Assembly (NCBI RefSeq): GCF_900113085.1
Contig: NZ_FOOC01000002.1
Coordinates: 124,001-188,000 of the forward strand
From: Fontimonas thermophila
Lineage (GTDB): Bacteria > Pseudomonadota > Gammaproteobacteria > Nevskiales > Nevskiaceae
DNA length: 64,000 nt
Direction of reading: 5' to 3'
Shown here: one piece after another, positions 8,150 to 16,506 of the stretch
Numbering within the stretch: the first letter of the stretch is position 1
How the letters are laid out: each line of letters opens with the position of its first letter
Program-made: the position numbers and the translations under genes
Notes under the pieces: generated by a model
Databases searched by the model: none
Told to the model about the DNA's origin: nothing
The model's input: only the letters and a program-made list of their open reading frames with translations

Positions 8150-8440
8150 TCAGCGGATCAACGGGGAGAGTTTGCGCAGCGCCTCGGCCGTGGTCGTTGC
8201 GCCGGTGCGGTCGAGATCCTCGCGCGTATAGACCTGTCCCGGTGCAGCCACGCACGGGTCAGTGGCGGTTCGCGGGATGCGGCTGCCGGTTTCTAGGAGG
8301 CAGTTGGACGGCCGATCGGCGGCCCGGGTCAGCACGGGTGTCGAGGTTTCCGGAATCGCCTGTGCGGCGTTGGGCGGACGCGGCGTGGAGGCGCAGGAAG
8401 CCAAGAGGGCGACGGCGGCGCTCATCAGCAGTCTGTTCAT
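8150..8440 (-). CDS. Small lipoprotein resembling a TonB-receptor plug fragment
   Basis: The protein has 96 residues. The N-terminus is a lipoprotein signal with lipobox LASC (Cys16). The mature part contains TGSRIPR (about 51-57), flanked by Cys47 and Cys63, and then VYTREDLDRTGATTTAEALR (about 70-89). Both elements closely resemble the start of the plug domain of TonB-dependent receptors, but no barrel follows and the protein ends eight residues later. It is the last gene of the kinase-PP2C-FHA run, 55 bp after the FHA gene. Its function is not known; it could be a periplasmic ligand or decoy for envelope signalling. The lipoprotein call is strong, the functional idea is inference. Confidence 0.75.
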   Translation of the reverse strand: MNRLLMSAAVALLASCASTPRPPNAAQAIPETSTPVLTRAADRPSNCLLETGSRIPRTATDPCVAAPGQVYTREDLDRTGATTTAEALRKLSPLIR

Positions 8441-8495
8441 CGGGATCCTCCAGCGAAAGAGTGGGCGTCAATGGCGCAGCGCGCAGGGGCGCACC

Positions 8496-9200
8496 TTACG
8501 GCTGCAGAATGAAGACCATTTTCGTGCCGACGAGTTCGACCGTGTCGTTGTGATTGAGTTTGCGCGCCTGTACGTCGATAGGCTGGCCGTTGACCAGGGG
8601 TCTTTGACCGCCGCCGTCGCCACCGACGTGGACGATGTAGTAGCCATCGGCGCGGCGCGTGATCGCGGCCACCTGTACGCCGGGTTTTCCGATGGTCGTC
8701 AAGGCTTTGGACAGTTCCAATTCCTTGCCGGCGTTGGCGCCGCTGGTGACGCGCAGCTTGCCCAGCGGCGGTCGCCCCGGCGCGGCCGCCGGATTCGCTG
8801 CCGGTGCGCTGCCCACCGCCGGCGCGGCAGCCTTGTTGACCTGGGCGTCGAAAGCCGCACCGAACTGGCCTGGCTTGAGGATCATCGTTTTCTCGAAATC
8901 GTCGTCGGCCCCCTTCTCGCCCTCGAACTTCAGGGTATTACGGCCGATCGTGATGACATCGCCATGCGTCAGCGGATGCTTGGCGATCGGCTTGCCGTTG
9001 ACCTGGGTGCCGTTGGTCGAATCCAGATCCTCGAGAAAAGAATCCTGGAGGATGGTGATGACCACGGCATGGTGACCGGACACGGCTTTGTCATTGAGGC
9101 AGATGTCGTTGTCCGGGTGGCGCCCGATGGTCACGCGCTCCTTGTCGAGCACGTACTCCTGGCTGCGGCCGCTGCTGTCGGTGACGATGAGCTTGCCCAT
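8496..9200 (-). CDS. Dual FHA-domain phosphothreonine-binding protein
   Basis: The 234-residue cytoplasmic protein starts at MGKLIVTD; an ATG 12 bp further upstream, overlapping the previous gene, is possible. The first FHA domain (about 1-95) has the full binding set: GRHPDND (26-32), SGHH (41-44) and STNGT (61-65). An Ala/Pro-rich linker (about 97-145) carries EKTMIL with Thr105, a likely phosphosite. A second, degenerate FHA-like domain (about 146-230, GKLRVTSGANAGKEL to the end) lacks the clear Arg/Ser/Asn set. FHA domains bind phosphothreonine, so this is the probable effector of the kinase two genes upstream. The gap to the PP2C stop is 2 bp, which indicates tight coupling. Confidence 0.85.
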   Translation of the reverse strand: MGKLIVTDSSGRSQEYVLDKERVTIGRHPDNDICLNDKAVSGHHAVVITILQDSFLEDLDSTNGTQVNGKPIAKHPLTHGDVITIGRNTLKFEGEKGADDDFEKTMILKPGQFGAAFDAQVNKAAAPAVGSAPAANPAAAPGRPPLGKLRVTSGANAGKELELSKALTTIGKPGVQVAAITRRADGYYIVHVGGDGGGQRPLVNGQPIDVQARKLNHNDTVELVGTKMVFILQP

Positions 9201-9202
9201 GT

Positions 9203-10024
9203 TCAGAACCATTCCATCAGACGTTCATACCAGCGCCGTCCTCGTGCGAACGAGGCGTTCACACGGGCCAGCGCGACCGAGATATTGTCCTTGCCGCCGT
9301 TTTCGTTTGCGAGGCCCACCAGTTCTCTGGCCAGCCGATCAAGATTATCAGCGTGTCTGGAGAGCGTTAAGCCGATCGCATCATCGGAAACCATGTCGGT
9401 GAGCCCGTCCGAGCATAGGAGCAGGATGTCTCCCGGCTCGACGGTTTCCTCGATCACGTCGACCAAGACCTCCGGTTCGACGCCGAGCGCGCGTGTCACG
9501 ATGTTTTTGCGCACGAGCTTGCTGGCATCCTCGCGGTTGTAGTGGCCGCGGGCCACCAGTTCCTCGATCAGCGAGTGGTCACGCGTGATCTGTTCGAGGC
9601 GGCCTTTGCGGAAGCGGTACAGCCGTGAATCACCGACATAGGCCACGGAAACGCGATCGTCATGAAGCAGGCAGGCGACGATCGTCGTGCCCATGCCGGC
9701 GCACTGCGGCTGACTCTGCGCGACGGCGTAGATGGTGCGGTGCGCGTCCTCGACCGCTGCTTTGAGCATCAACGACTCGACGCTGTAGCCGCTTGCACCG
9801 TCGATCTCGCCATGCTTGAGCGTCGGCCAGCGGCGGCGTGCGACGTCGAGCACCGTGGTCACCGATATGCCGCTTGCGATCTCACCGGCGTTGTAGCCGC
9901 CCATGCCGTCGGCGAGCACGAGCAGGCCGATATCGGGATCTTCGCCGACGGCGTCCTCGTTGTTCTGGCGCATGCGTCCGGTATCGGACAGCAGCGCGGT
10001 GGATACTTTGCCTTTCAGGGCCAT
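9203..10024 (-). CDS. PP2C-family Ser/Thr protein phosphatase
   Basis: This 273-residue, metal-dependent phosphatase is of the Stp/PrpC type. Motifs in order are SDTGRMRQNNEDAVG (about 14-28), VLADGMGGYNAGE with metal-binding Asp and the GMGG loop, SVAYVGDSRLYRFR, LLCSDGLTDMV with a metal Asp, and GGKDNISVALARV near the end. It is expected to reverse phosphorylation by the CHASE2 kinase encoded 6 bp upstream in the same operon. No signal or membrane segment is visible, so it acts in the cytoplasm, where the kinase domain also lies. Confidence 0.92.
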   Translation of the reverse strand: MALKGKVSTALLSDTGRMRQNNEDAVGEDPDIGLLVLADGMGGYNAGEIASGISVTTVLDVARRRWPTLKHGEIDGASGYSVESLMLKAAVEDAHRTIYAVAQSQPQCAGMGTTIVACLLHDDRVSVAYVGDSRLYRFRKGRLEQITRDHSLIEELVARGHYNREDASKLVRKNIVTRALGVEPEVLVDVIEETVEPGDILLLCSDGLTDMVSDDAIGLTLSRHADNLDRLARELVGLANENGGKDNISVALARVNASFARGRRWYERLMEWF

Positions 10025-10030
10025 GACCGG

Positions 10031-12697
10031 TCAGGCGGCGAGGCCGGCCATGACCGCGCGCAGATCGCGCGCGAGATCGGCGCCGCGCTGGTAGCGCTCA
10101 TCGGCATTCTTGGCCAGCAGGCGATCGATGATCGGGCCGAGCGCGGTGGGCAGATCCGGACGCACGACGGTCACCGGCGCATGGGGTTCATTGGCGATCT
10201 TGAACATCAGAGTCGCCATCGAATCGGCCTGGAATGGCAGCGCGCCCGTGAGGAGCTGGTAGAGCGTCACGCCCAGCGAGAACAGGTCCGAACGGCCGTC
10301 CACGCGCTTGCCGGCGAGCTGTTCCGGCGACATGTAGCTTGGCGTGCCGAGCACCATGCCTGTTTTGGTCTTGCTCGAATCCGTGATCCGCGCGATGCCG
10401 AAATCCATCAGTTTGATCGTGCGGCTGGCCTCGACCAGCATCATGTTGGCGGGCTTGATGTCGCGGTGCACGATGCCGTTGCTGTGTGCGTAGTCGAGCG
10501 CATCGGCCGCCTCGGCCACCAGGCGCAGCACTTCGGGGACCGGAAGCAGATTGTTGGGTTTGGTGTAGCGGGTCAGGTCGTGTCCGCGGATGAACTCCAT
10601 CGCGATGTAGGCGAGGTCATGCTCTTCGCCGGCATCGAAGATGGAGACGATGTTGGGATGCGTCAGCCGCCCGGCGGTTTCGGCCTCGCGGAAGAAACGT
10701 TCCTTGACGCCGGCGAGTTCGTCGGGCTCGAACTCCTGTGACAGCGCCATCGTCTTGATCGCGACCTGGCGTCCGATCTTGGGATCTCGCCCCATGTAGA
10801 CGATGCCCATCGCTCCTTTGCCCAACTCTTTTTCGACTTGATAGCGTCCCAGCATCGGTTTTTCGATCTGCTGGGTGGCGTCGAGGACCAGCGTGCCGCC
10901 GGGATGGCTACTGGCCGGGCCACTGCCGAGGATGACGGTTTCGGAGAGTTTCTTGGCGCGGGCGAGTTTTTGCGGGACGTCGCGGAACTCCTTGTTGAAG
11001 CCGGCGATGTACTGATAGACCGATTCGGCCTTGTTGAACTGGCGCTTGCGTTCGAAGTCGAGTGCGAGGTTGTAGAGCAGGTCGAGCAGTTTGTCGTCGA
11101 CCGGCTGCACGCGGCGGAATTTCTCGAACGCCATGTCGAGTTGCCCCTGGCCTTGGAAGGCCAGGCCCAGCATCTTGTTGGATTCGGCGCTCTCCGCCTC
11201 GCTGGTTTGCTTGAGCCGCTCGGTGATGTTGAATTTCTTCACCGTCATGAACGCATGACCAGTGAGCAGGAAGAGCGCGGCGACGGTGAGCTTGAGCCAT
11301 AGCGCGGCGCTGGCCATCAGCCCGAGTTGCGCGCCGATCAGCATCACTGCCAGCGCCAGCGACAGCACGGCCGCGACGGTGGCTTTCAGACGCGGGAGCA
11401 GCAGGGCCAGATACAGTGCGAGCAGCGCGAAGATGCCCAGTTCCGCCGCCGGCGCCCAGGCCGGACGGATGAAGAAGTCCGCCTGCAGCAGGCTCGAGAC
11501 CGTGTGCGCGAGGGTTACGACCGGCGGCGTCGATGCATCGACCGGCGTGGCGAAGGTGTCCCCCGTCCCGACCGCGGTGGTGCCGATCAATACGATCTTG
11601 TCCTTGTACTTGCTCGTGGGGAGCTTCCCCGCAATGACATCGTAAGCCGAGTCCACCGGAAAGGCCGGTTGTTCGGCATTATCCCGATAGAAGTGCGTGT
11701 ACATGCGCAGCGCCGGGCTCGTTGCGATCTGCAAGTTGCCCAGCACCACGCCTTCGCCCAGGCGCACTTCAATGTCGGCGGGAGCAAGGTTCAGCGCCGC
11801 GGCGGCGACCATCAAGGACAGCGAAGGATAGAACTCATCGAAATACTGCAGGACCAGCGGTTCGAAGCGCACTGCACCATCGACGTCCGGCGTGACATTG
11901 AGATGTCCGATACCGCTGGCTGCTTCGCCAAGCGCTGCGATCGGCGGTTGCGCTTCCCGGGTCGGGAGCGGCAGCGCACCGTCGGCGCGTGCGCCGATGC
12001 GATCCTGGATGTTGGTCAGCGCGTTGCGGCGCACGTAATCGGGCAAGGGGGCGTCCGGGCGGCCCTGCGGACGTCCGACGGTGAATACCATGGGCAGCAG
12101 TACGCGGCCCTGATCGCGCAATGCGCGCGCAAGGCGGGCATCGCCGGAGGCGCCATCGCGCGCGGCACCGTCGACGGCCGTCAGTAGCCCGGAGATGAGC
12201 CGACGGTAATCGCGGGCGAGGGTGGAGTCGGCATAAGCGCGTGCGACACCGGCGAGCTGGGGAGCCGAGCGCGCGGCATCGTCGAGCATCACGCCGAAGG
12301 ACTCGATTTCCGCAGGGATTTGTTGTGTCAGCGGCGAGCGCTTGAGCTGCTCTGCGAGGGATTTGAGTGTCTCGCCGCCACCGCTTTGCTCGGGTTCCAG
12401 ATACAGGGCGGTATTGGCGATCACCTTGGCGCCGCCTTCCCGCAGTTTGTCGATCAGCTCGGCCTGGCGTGCGCGTGGCCACGGCCAGCGGCCGAGATTG
12501 CGGATGGAGGCGTCGTCGATGGCGACGATGGCGATGCGATCCGACGGGGCACGTTCGCGAGCGCGCACGCCAAGATCGTAGGTATAGCGCTCCAGAGATT
12601 CGAAGCCGTTGCTGAAGAGCGCGAAGGCGAGTATGCAAAAGACCAGCGTGAATGCGACCGCGGCAAACCAGTCTTGCGTCCAAATCTTGGCCTTCAC
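10031..12697 (-). CDS. CHASE2-domain transmembrane Ser/Thr protein kinase
   Basis: With a GTG start at 12697 the protein has 888 residues. GGGGGA precedes this GTG at 7 bases, whereas the ATG at 12751 has no visible RBS. Order of parts: TM helix (about 9-27), extracytoplasmic CHASE2 sensor (about 29-415), three TM helices (about 418-482), a TPR-like helical stretch (about 505-580), a juxtamembrane segment with SETVILG (Thr587) and GGTLVL (Thr602), then a Hanks-type kinase (about 618-884). The kinase has LGKGAMG, catalytic Lys648 in VAIKTM, VHRDIKPAN (Asp746), DFG (765-767) and activation-loop Thr777/Thr779. All catalytic residues are present. It should sense an envelope signal and phosphorylate cytoplasmic targets such as the FHA protein. 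Confidence 0.9.
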   Translation of the reverse strand: MKAKIWTQDWFAAVAFTLVFCILAFALFSNGFESLERYTYDLGVRARERAPSDRIAIVAIDDASIRNLGRWPWPRARQAELIDKLREGGAKVIANTALYLEPEQSGGGETLKSLAEQLKRSPLTQQIPAEIESFGVMLDDAARSAPQLAGVARAYADSTLARDYRRLISGLLTAVDGAARDGASGDARLARALRDQGRVLLPMVFTVGRPQGRPDAPLPDYVRRNALTNIQDRIGARADGALPLPTREAQPPIAALGEAASGIGHLNVTPDVDGAVRFEPLVLQYFDEFYPSLSLMVAAAALNLAPADIEVRLGEGVVLGNLQIATSPALRMYTHFYRDNAEQPAFPVDSAYDVIAGKLPTSKYKDKIVLIGTTAVGTGDTFATPVDASTPPVVTLAHTVSSLLQADFFIRPAWAPAAELGIFALLALYLALLLPRLKATVAAVLSLALAVMLIGAQLGLMASAALWLKLTVAALFLLTGHAFMTVKKFNITERLKQTSEAESAESNKMLGLAFQGQGQLDMAFEKFRRVQPVDDKLLDLLYNLALDFERKRQFNKAESVYQYIAGFNKEFRDVPQKLARAKKLSETVILGSGPASSHPGGTLVLDATQQIEKPMLGRYQVEKELGKGAMGIVYMGRDPKIGRQVAIKTMALSQEFEPDELAGVKERFFREAETAGRLTHPNIVSIFDAGEEHDLAYIAMEFIRGHDLTRYTKPNNLLPVPEVLRLVAEAADALDYAHSNGIVHRDIKPANMMLVEASRTIKLMDFGIARITDSSKTKTGMVLGTPSYMSPEQLAGKRVDGRSDLFSLGVTLYQLLTGALPFQADSMATLMFKIANEPHAPVTVVRPDLPTALGPIIDRLLAKNADERYQRGADLARDLRAVMAGLAA

Positions 12698-12802
12698 CGC
12701 ACTGTCCCCCGGTGCCACTTGCGTTAAGCTGGATACTAACGCTTTTCCCATGCAATCGAAAAAATCCCGCGGATCGCCGGGTGCGTTGGAGACGGAAGCA
12801 CG

Positions 12803-14158
12803 ATGGCCAAGCTGCGGACCGAATACGTATGCCAAAGCTGCGGCGCGACGTCTGCCAAATGGGTCGGACAGTGCGCGGATTGTGGTGCCTGGAACAGCCT
12901 GGTTGAGACGCGTGCCAGCCCATCCGCGACGCGTGGCGGTGGGATCAGCGGTCTGGCATCGGGCCGGGTGCAGCGACTAAACGAGGTCAACGTCGAGGAA
13001 ACCCCCCGCGCCTCCACCGGTATGAGCGAGGTCGATCGCGTGCTCGGTGGCGGCATCGTGCCGGGTGCCGTGATTCTCATCGGCGGCGACCCCGGCATCG
13101 GCAAATCGACGCTGCTGCTGCAGGTGTTGGCGGCACTGCAGGCGCGGCTGCCGACGCTCTACGTCACCGGTGAGGAATCCCTGGCGCAGGTGCGCTTGCG
13201 TGCGCAGCGGCTCGGGCTTGGCAATCTCGACGTGCCCGTGCTGGCGGAAACCCAGGTCGAGCAGATTTTCGTGCATCTGGACCGACTCAAGCCGGGATTG
13301 GTCGTGATCGACTCGATCCAGACCCTGTACACCGAGGCGCTCGACTCCGCACCGGGTTCGGTGTCGCAGCTGCGCGAGTGTGCTGCCCAGCTGGTTCGTC
13401 ACGCCAAGTCGACGCAGACTGCCGTCGTTCTCGTCGGCCATGTGACCAAGGAGGGCGCGATCGCCGGGCCACGGGTGCTCGAGCACATGGTCGACACGGT
13501 GCTGTATTTCGAGCACGATCCCGGCTCGCGTTTCCGGATCGTGCGTGCAATCAAGAACCGCTTCGGTGCGGTCAACGAGCTCGGTGTTTTCGCGATGACC
13601 GATGCAGGGCTCAAGGAGGTCAGTAATCCCTCGGCACTGTTTCTGTCGCGGCACCAGGAGCCGGTCCCGGGTAGTGTGATCACCGTGTCGCGTCAGGGCA
13701 GCCGGCCCTTGCTGGTGGAAGTGCAGGCATTGGTCGATCGTTCGCTGATCGGTACGCCGCGGCGCGTCACGCTGGGGCTGGAGAGCAATCGTCTCAACAT
13801 GCTGCTGGCCGTGCTGCACCGTCACGGCGGTATCGCGCTGGGGGACCAGGATGTGTATGCCAACGTCGTCGGAGGCATGCGTATCCAGGAGACGGCCGCG
13901 GATCTGCCCGTACTGCTGGCGGCCCTGTCCAGTTTCCGTTCGCGGCCGTGGCCCGGTGATTGGGTCGTGTTCGGGGAAGTCGGGCTTGCGGGTGAGGTCA
14001 GGCCGGTCGTTGCAGGTGAGGAGCGCCTGCTGGAAGCGGCCAAGCACGGATTCAAGCGGGCCATCGTGCCCGAGGCGAACAGACCGCGGCGCGGCAGTCG
14101 CGTCGAGATCGAAGTGATTCCAGTTGCGCGTCTCGGTCAGGCCCTCGATCAGCTATAG
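12803..14158 (+). CDS. radA: DNA repair protein RadA (Sms)
   Basis: This 451-residue, RecA-related ATPase acts in branch migration and recombination repair. It has the N-terminal C4 zinc finger CQSCGATSAKWVGQCADC (about residues 10-27), Walker A GGDPGIGKST (about 93-102), the RadA-specific KNRFGAVNELGVF, and a C-terminal Lon-like domain. The start ATG (MAKLRTEYVCQSC) lies 105 bp from the divergent kinase start, so the gap may carry promoters in both directions. The length is normal. Confidence 0.97.
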   Translation: MAKLRTEYVCQSCGATSAKWVGQCADCGAWNSLVETRASPSATRGGGISGLASGRVQRLNEVNVEETPRASTGMSEVDRVLGGGIVPGAVILIGGDPGIGKSTLLLQVLAALQARLPTLYVTGEESLAQVRLRAQRLGLGNLDVPVLAETQVEQIFVHLDRLKPGLVVIDSIQTLYTEALDSAPGSVSQLRECAAQLVRHAKSTQTAVVLVGHVTKEGAIAGPRVLEHMVDTVLYFEHDPGSRFRIVRAIKNRFGAVNELGVFAMTDAGLKEVSNPSALFLSRHQEPVPGSVITVSRQGSRPLLVEVQALVDRSLIGTPRRVTLGLESNRLNMLLAVLHRHGGIALGDQDVYANVVGGMRIQETAADLPVLLAALSSFRSRPWPGDWVVFGEVGLAGEVRPVVAGEERLLEAAKHGFKRAIVPEANRPRRGSRVEIEVIPVARLGQALDQL

Positions 14159-14240
14159 CAGGCGTAAAGAAAAACGCCATAGCAGGGCGCATGGCCGTGC
14201 ACAGGTGTGTTGGCGCAGCTGCGGCCGGCAGACTGGATCG

Positions 14241-15533
14241 CTATGCGGCCTTGTGTGCCGTGGAGGGCAACGGGGTTTGTGGCGGCCAGATTCGCGTCGA
14301 TTTGACGGCGTTGGCCCGCATTTCGGTGATCTCGAATCGGTACCCGGCCACTTCGACCTTGGCCCCCGGTTGCGGGAGATGCTCCAGCTTTTCCAGTAGC
14401 AGGCCGTTGACCGTTTTGGGCCCATCGGTGGGGAGTTTCCAGCCGAGGTTCTTGTTGAGACTGCGGATCGTCACCGAGCCGCTGACGCGATAGCTGCCGT
14501 CCGGGTCGGCGTAGACGTTCTTGATCCGGGTTGCCGGATCGGAGGTGAACTCTCCGATCACTTCTTCGAGGATGTCTTCGATGGTGACCAGTCCCTGGAT
14601 GTCGCCGTATTCATCGACGACGAAACCGATGCGCCGTTTCTGGTTCTGGAAGTTGAGCAGTTGCTGGTTCAGCGGGGTGCCTTCGGGGATGAAGTAAGGT
14701 TCGCGCGCCAGGGCGAGCAGGCTTTGCACGTCGAGCTGGTTTTCCGCGGCCAGCCGCACGACCCGGCGCAGGTGGACGACGCCCTTGAGATTGTCGATCG
14801 ACCCGTCGAACACCGGAATGCGCGTGTGCTCGCTGTTGATGATGGCTTCACGGACGGCTGGCCAGGGTTCGGAGATGTCGATGCCGACGATTTCGTTGCG
14901 CGGCACCATGATGTCCTCGACGGTGACCTTCTCGAGATCCAGGATCGACAGCAGCATTTTCTGGTGGCGCTGCGGAATCATCGCGCCGGCTTCGGCGACG
15001 ACGGTGCGCAACTCCTCGGTGCTCAGGCTGTGCTGGGCTGCATCCTCCTGCGATACGCCAAGTAGGCGCAGAATGCCGTTGCCGATCAGCGTGACGCCCC
15101 AGACCAACGGATACATCAGACGCAGCAGTGGCCAGAGCACATAGGCCGCCGGAATGCCGACGCGTTCCGGGTGCAGTGCTGCGAGCGTCTTGGGTGTCAC
15201 TTCCCCAAAAATCAGCAGGAGCAGCGTCAATACACCGGTGGCCACGGCGATTCCCGTCTCGCCAGGAAACAGCCGCAGACCGATCAGGGTGGCGACCGAG
15301 GCTGCGAGGGTGTTGACAAAATTGCTGCCCAGCAGAATCGCGCCGATCAGCCGGTCGGGTCGCTGCAGCAGATCGTGTGCCAGTTTCGCACCGCGATCGC
15401 CCTTCTGGGCGCGTGTCTTGACGCGGTAGCGGTTTATCGTCATCAGCCCGGTCTCAGACCCGGAAAAGAAGGCCGAGCAGGCGAGCAGGGCGAAAAGCAA
15501 TCCGAACAAGGCGGATAACGGGATGTCGTCCAA
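14241..15533 (-). CDS. CNNM/HlyC-CorC family transporter, CorB/YfjD type
   Basis: This 430-residue inner-membrane protein has an N-terminal DUF21/CNNM membrane domain with four helices (about 5-145, including SAFFSGSETGLMTINRYRV), a pair of CBS domains (about 200-320, VEDIMVPRNEIVGID to the GDIQGLVTIEDILEEV segment), and a C-terminal CorC_HlyC domain. The family is linked to magnesium or cobalt efflux. It reads away from ypjD, 90 bp downstream of it; ypjD-corB next to ffh is a classical gammaproteobacterial neighbourhood. It converges on radA. Confidence 0.9.
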   Translation of the reverse strand: MDDIPLSALFGLLFALLACSAFFSGSETGLMTINRYRVKTRAQKGDRGAKLAHDLLQRPDRLIGAILLGSNFVNTLAASVATLIGLRLFPGETGIAVATGVLTLLLLIFGEVTPKTLAALHPERVGIPAAYVLWPLLRLMYPLVWGVTLIGNGILRLLGVSQEDAAQHSLSTEELRTVVAEAGAMIPQRHQKMLLSILDLEKVTVEDIMVPRNEIVGIDISEPWPAVREAIINSEHTRIPVFDGSIDNLKGVVHLRRVVRLAAENQLDVQSLLALAREPYFIPEGTPLNQQLLNFQNQKRRIGFVVDEYGDIQGLVTIEDILEEVIGEFTSDPATRIKNVYADPDGSYRVSGSVTIRSLNKNLGWKLPTDGPKTVNGLLLEKLEHLPQPGAKVEVAGYRFEITEMRANAVKSTRIWPPQTPLPSTAHKAA

Positions 15534-15623
15534 GAGCGCGGTCAGTCGTGGTGGCCGTGTCGGCCCTGCTTGTTATACGGACAGGTGCCGGGCTGTCAAC
15601 CTGCCCAACCTCAAGAGTTTTTT

Positions 15624-16409
15624 CTAACTCCAGTGTTTCCCTAGGATTTGTTCGAGGACAAGCTTGCTGCCGAAATAGGCGAGCACGAGTGTCGCATAGC
15701 CGGCCAGCGTCCAGCGGATCGCGGTGCGTCCGCGCCAGCCGTAACGCAGCCGACCCCACAGCAGAACCCCGAAGATCAACCAGGCGGTGATCGACAACAC
15801 GGTCTTGTGGGCCAGGTGCTGGGCCAGCCAGTCGCGGATGAACCATAGCCCGGACAGCAGGGTCAACGACAGCAAGAAAAAACCGATGCCGATCAGCTGG
15901 AACAGCAGACGTTCCATCGTTTGCACCGGCGGCAGGGCGCGCGTCAGCTGCGTCATGCGATGTCCGCGCAGCAGTCGATCCTGGGCGGCGAGCAACCCGG
16001 CATGCACGGCGGCCAGCGTCAAAAGCCCCGCGGAGAACAGTGACAGCAGAATATGACTGCGTACTTTCCAGTCGGCGATCGGGATGTCACTGACCGGCGT
16101 CGGCCATAGGCTGGCGATGATGGCGGCAACACCTGCGGCGGGATACACCGCCGCGCCCATCGTGCGCAAGGGCTCGCGAAAGCACAGCACCCACAGCAGC
16201 AGTGCTGATTGCCAGGCGAATAGAGAGAGGGCCTCGTTGATGCCGAGGGTGATCGCGCCGCCATGCAAGACGTGACGGCTGAGCGCCCAGCCGTGCAGCG
16301 CCAGCGCAAGGGCCGGCAGCCAGCGCTCGTAGGGGGGTGCCTGCAGGCGCCTGGCTGCCAGCAGGCCAGCGAGGCCATAGACGAGCAGGGCAAGGAAAGC
16401 GGTGATCAT
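15624..16409 (-). CDS. YpjD-type inner membrane protein of the CcsA family
   Basis: The 261-residue protein is almost entirely hydrophobic, with about eight predicted membrane helices. It belongs to the cytochrome c assembly (CcsA) family in the short form found beside ffh and corB in gammaproteobacteria. The tryptophan-rich WWD haem-handling motif of true CcsA is not evident, so a haem role is uncertain. It is divergent from the metallo-beta-lactamase-fold gene across a 97-bp gap and probably cotranscribed with corB. Confidence 0.8.
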   Translation of the reverse strand: MITAFLALLVYGLAGLLAARRLQAPPYERWLPALALALHGWALSRHVLHGGAITLGINEALSLFAWQSALLLWVLCFREPLRTMGAAVYPAAGVAAIIASLWPTPVSDIPIADWKVRSHILLSLFSAGLLTLAAVHAGLLAAQDRLLRGHRMTQLTRALPPVQTMERLLFQLIGIGFFLLSLTLLSGLWFIRDWLAQHLAHKTVLSITAWLIFGVLLWGRLRYGWRGRTAIRWTLAGYATLVLAYFGSKLVLEQILGKHWS

Positions 16410-16470
16410 GGCGGTGCAGCTTACTGCATCAGCGTGACCAGCGGCATTGCACGGGGGCGCATAACCGCTG

Positions 16471-16479
16471 TGCTACGAT
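16471..16479 (+). promoter_or_regulatory. Extended -10 element before the MBL-fold gene
   Basis: TGC immediately before TACGAT forms an extended -10, 28 bp ahead of the start codon. There is no clear -35 at 16-18 bp, which fits an extended -10 promoter. Confidence 0.4.
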
Positions 16480-16506
16480 GCCCGGCGCACCCACTCCAAA
16501 TCATGC

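Noticed and set aside
8262-9542. 426-codon frame on the plus strand opposite the FHA and PP2C genes
   Set aside because: It is composed of Arg- and Ala-rich shadow sequence; the minus-strand genes have full domain motifs.
14159-14180. Possible terminator between convergent radA and corB
   Set aside because: GGCGT/ACGCC gives only a 5-bp stem around an A-rich loop and no T-run, so it is too weak to call.
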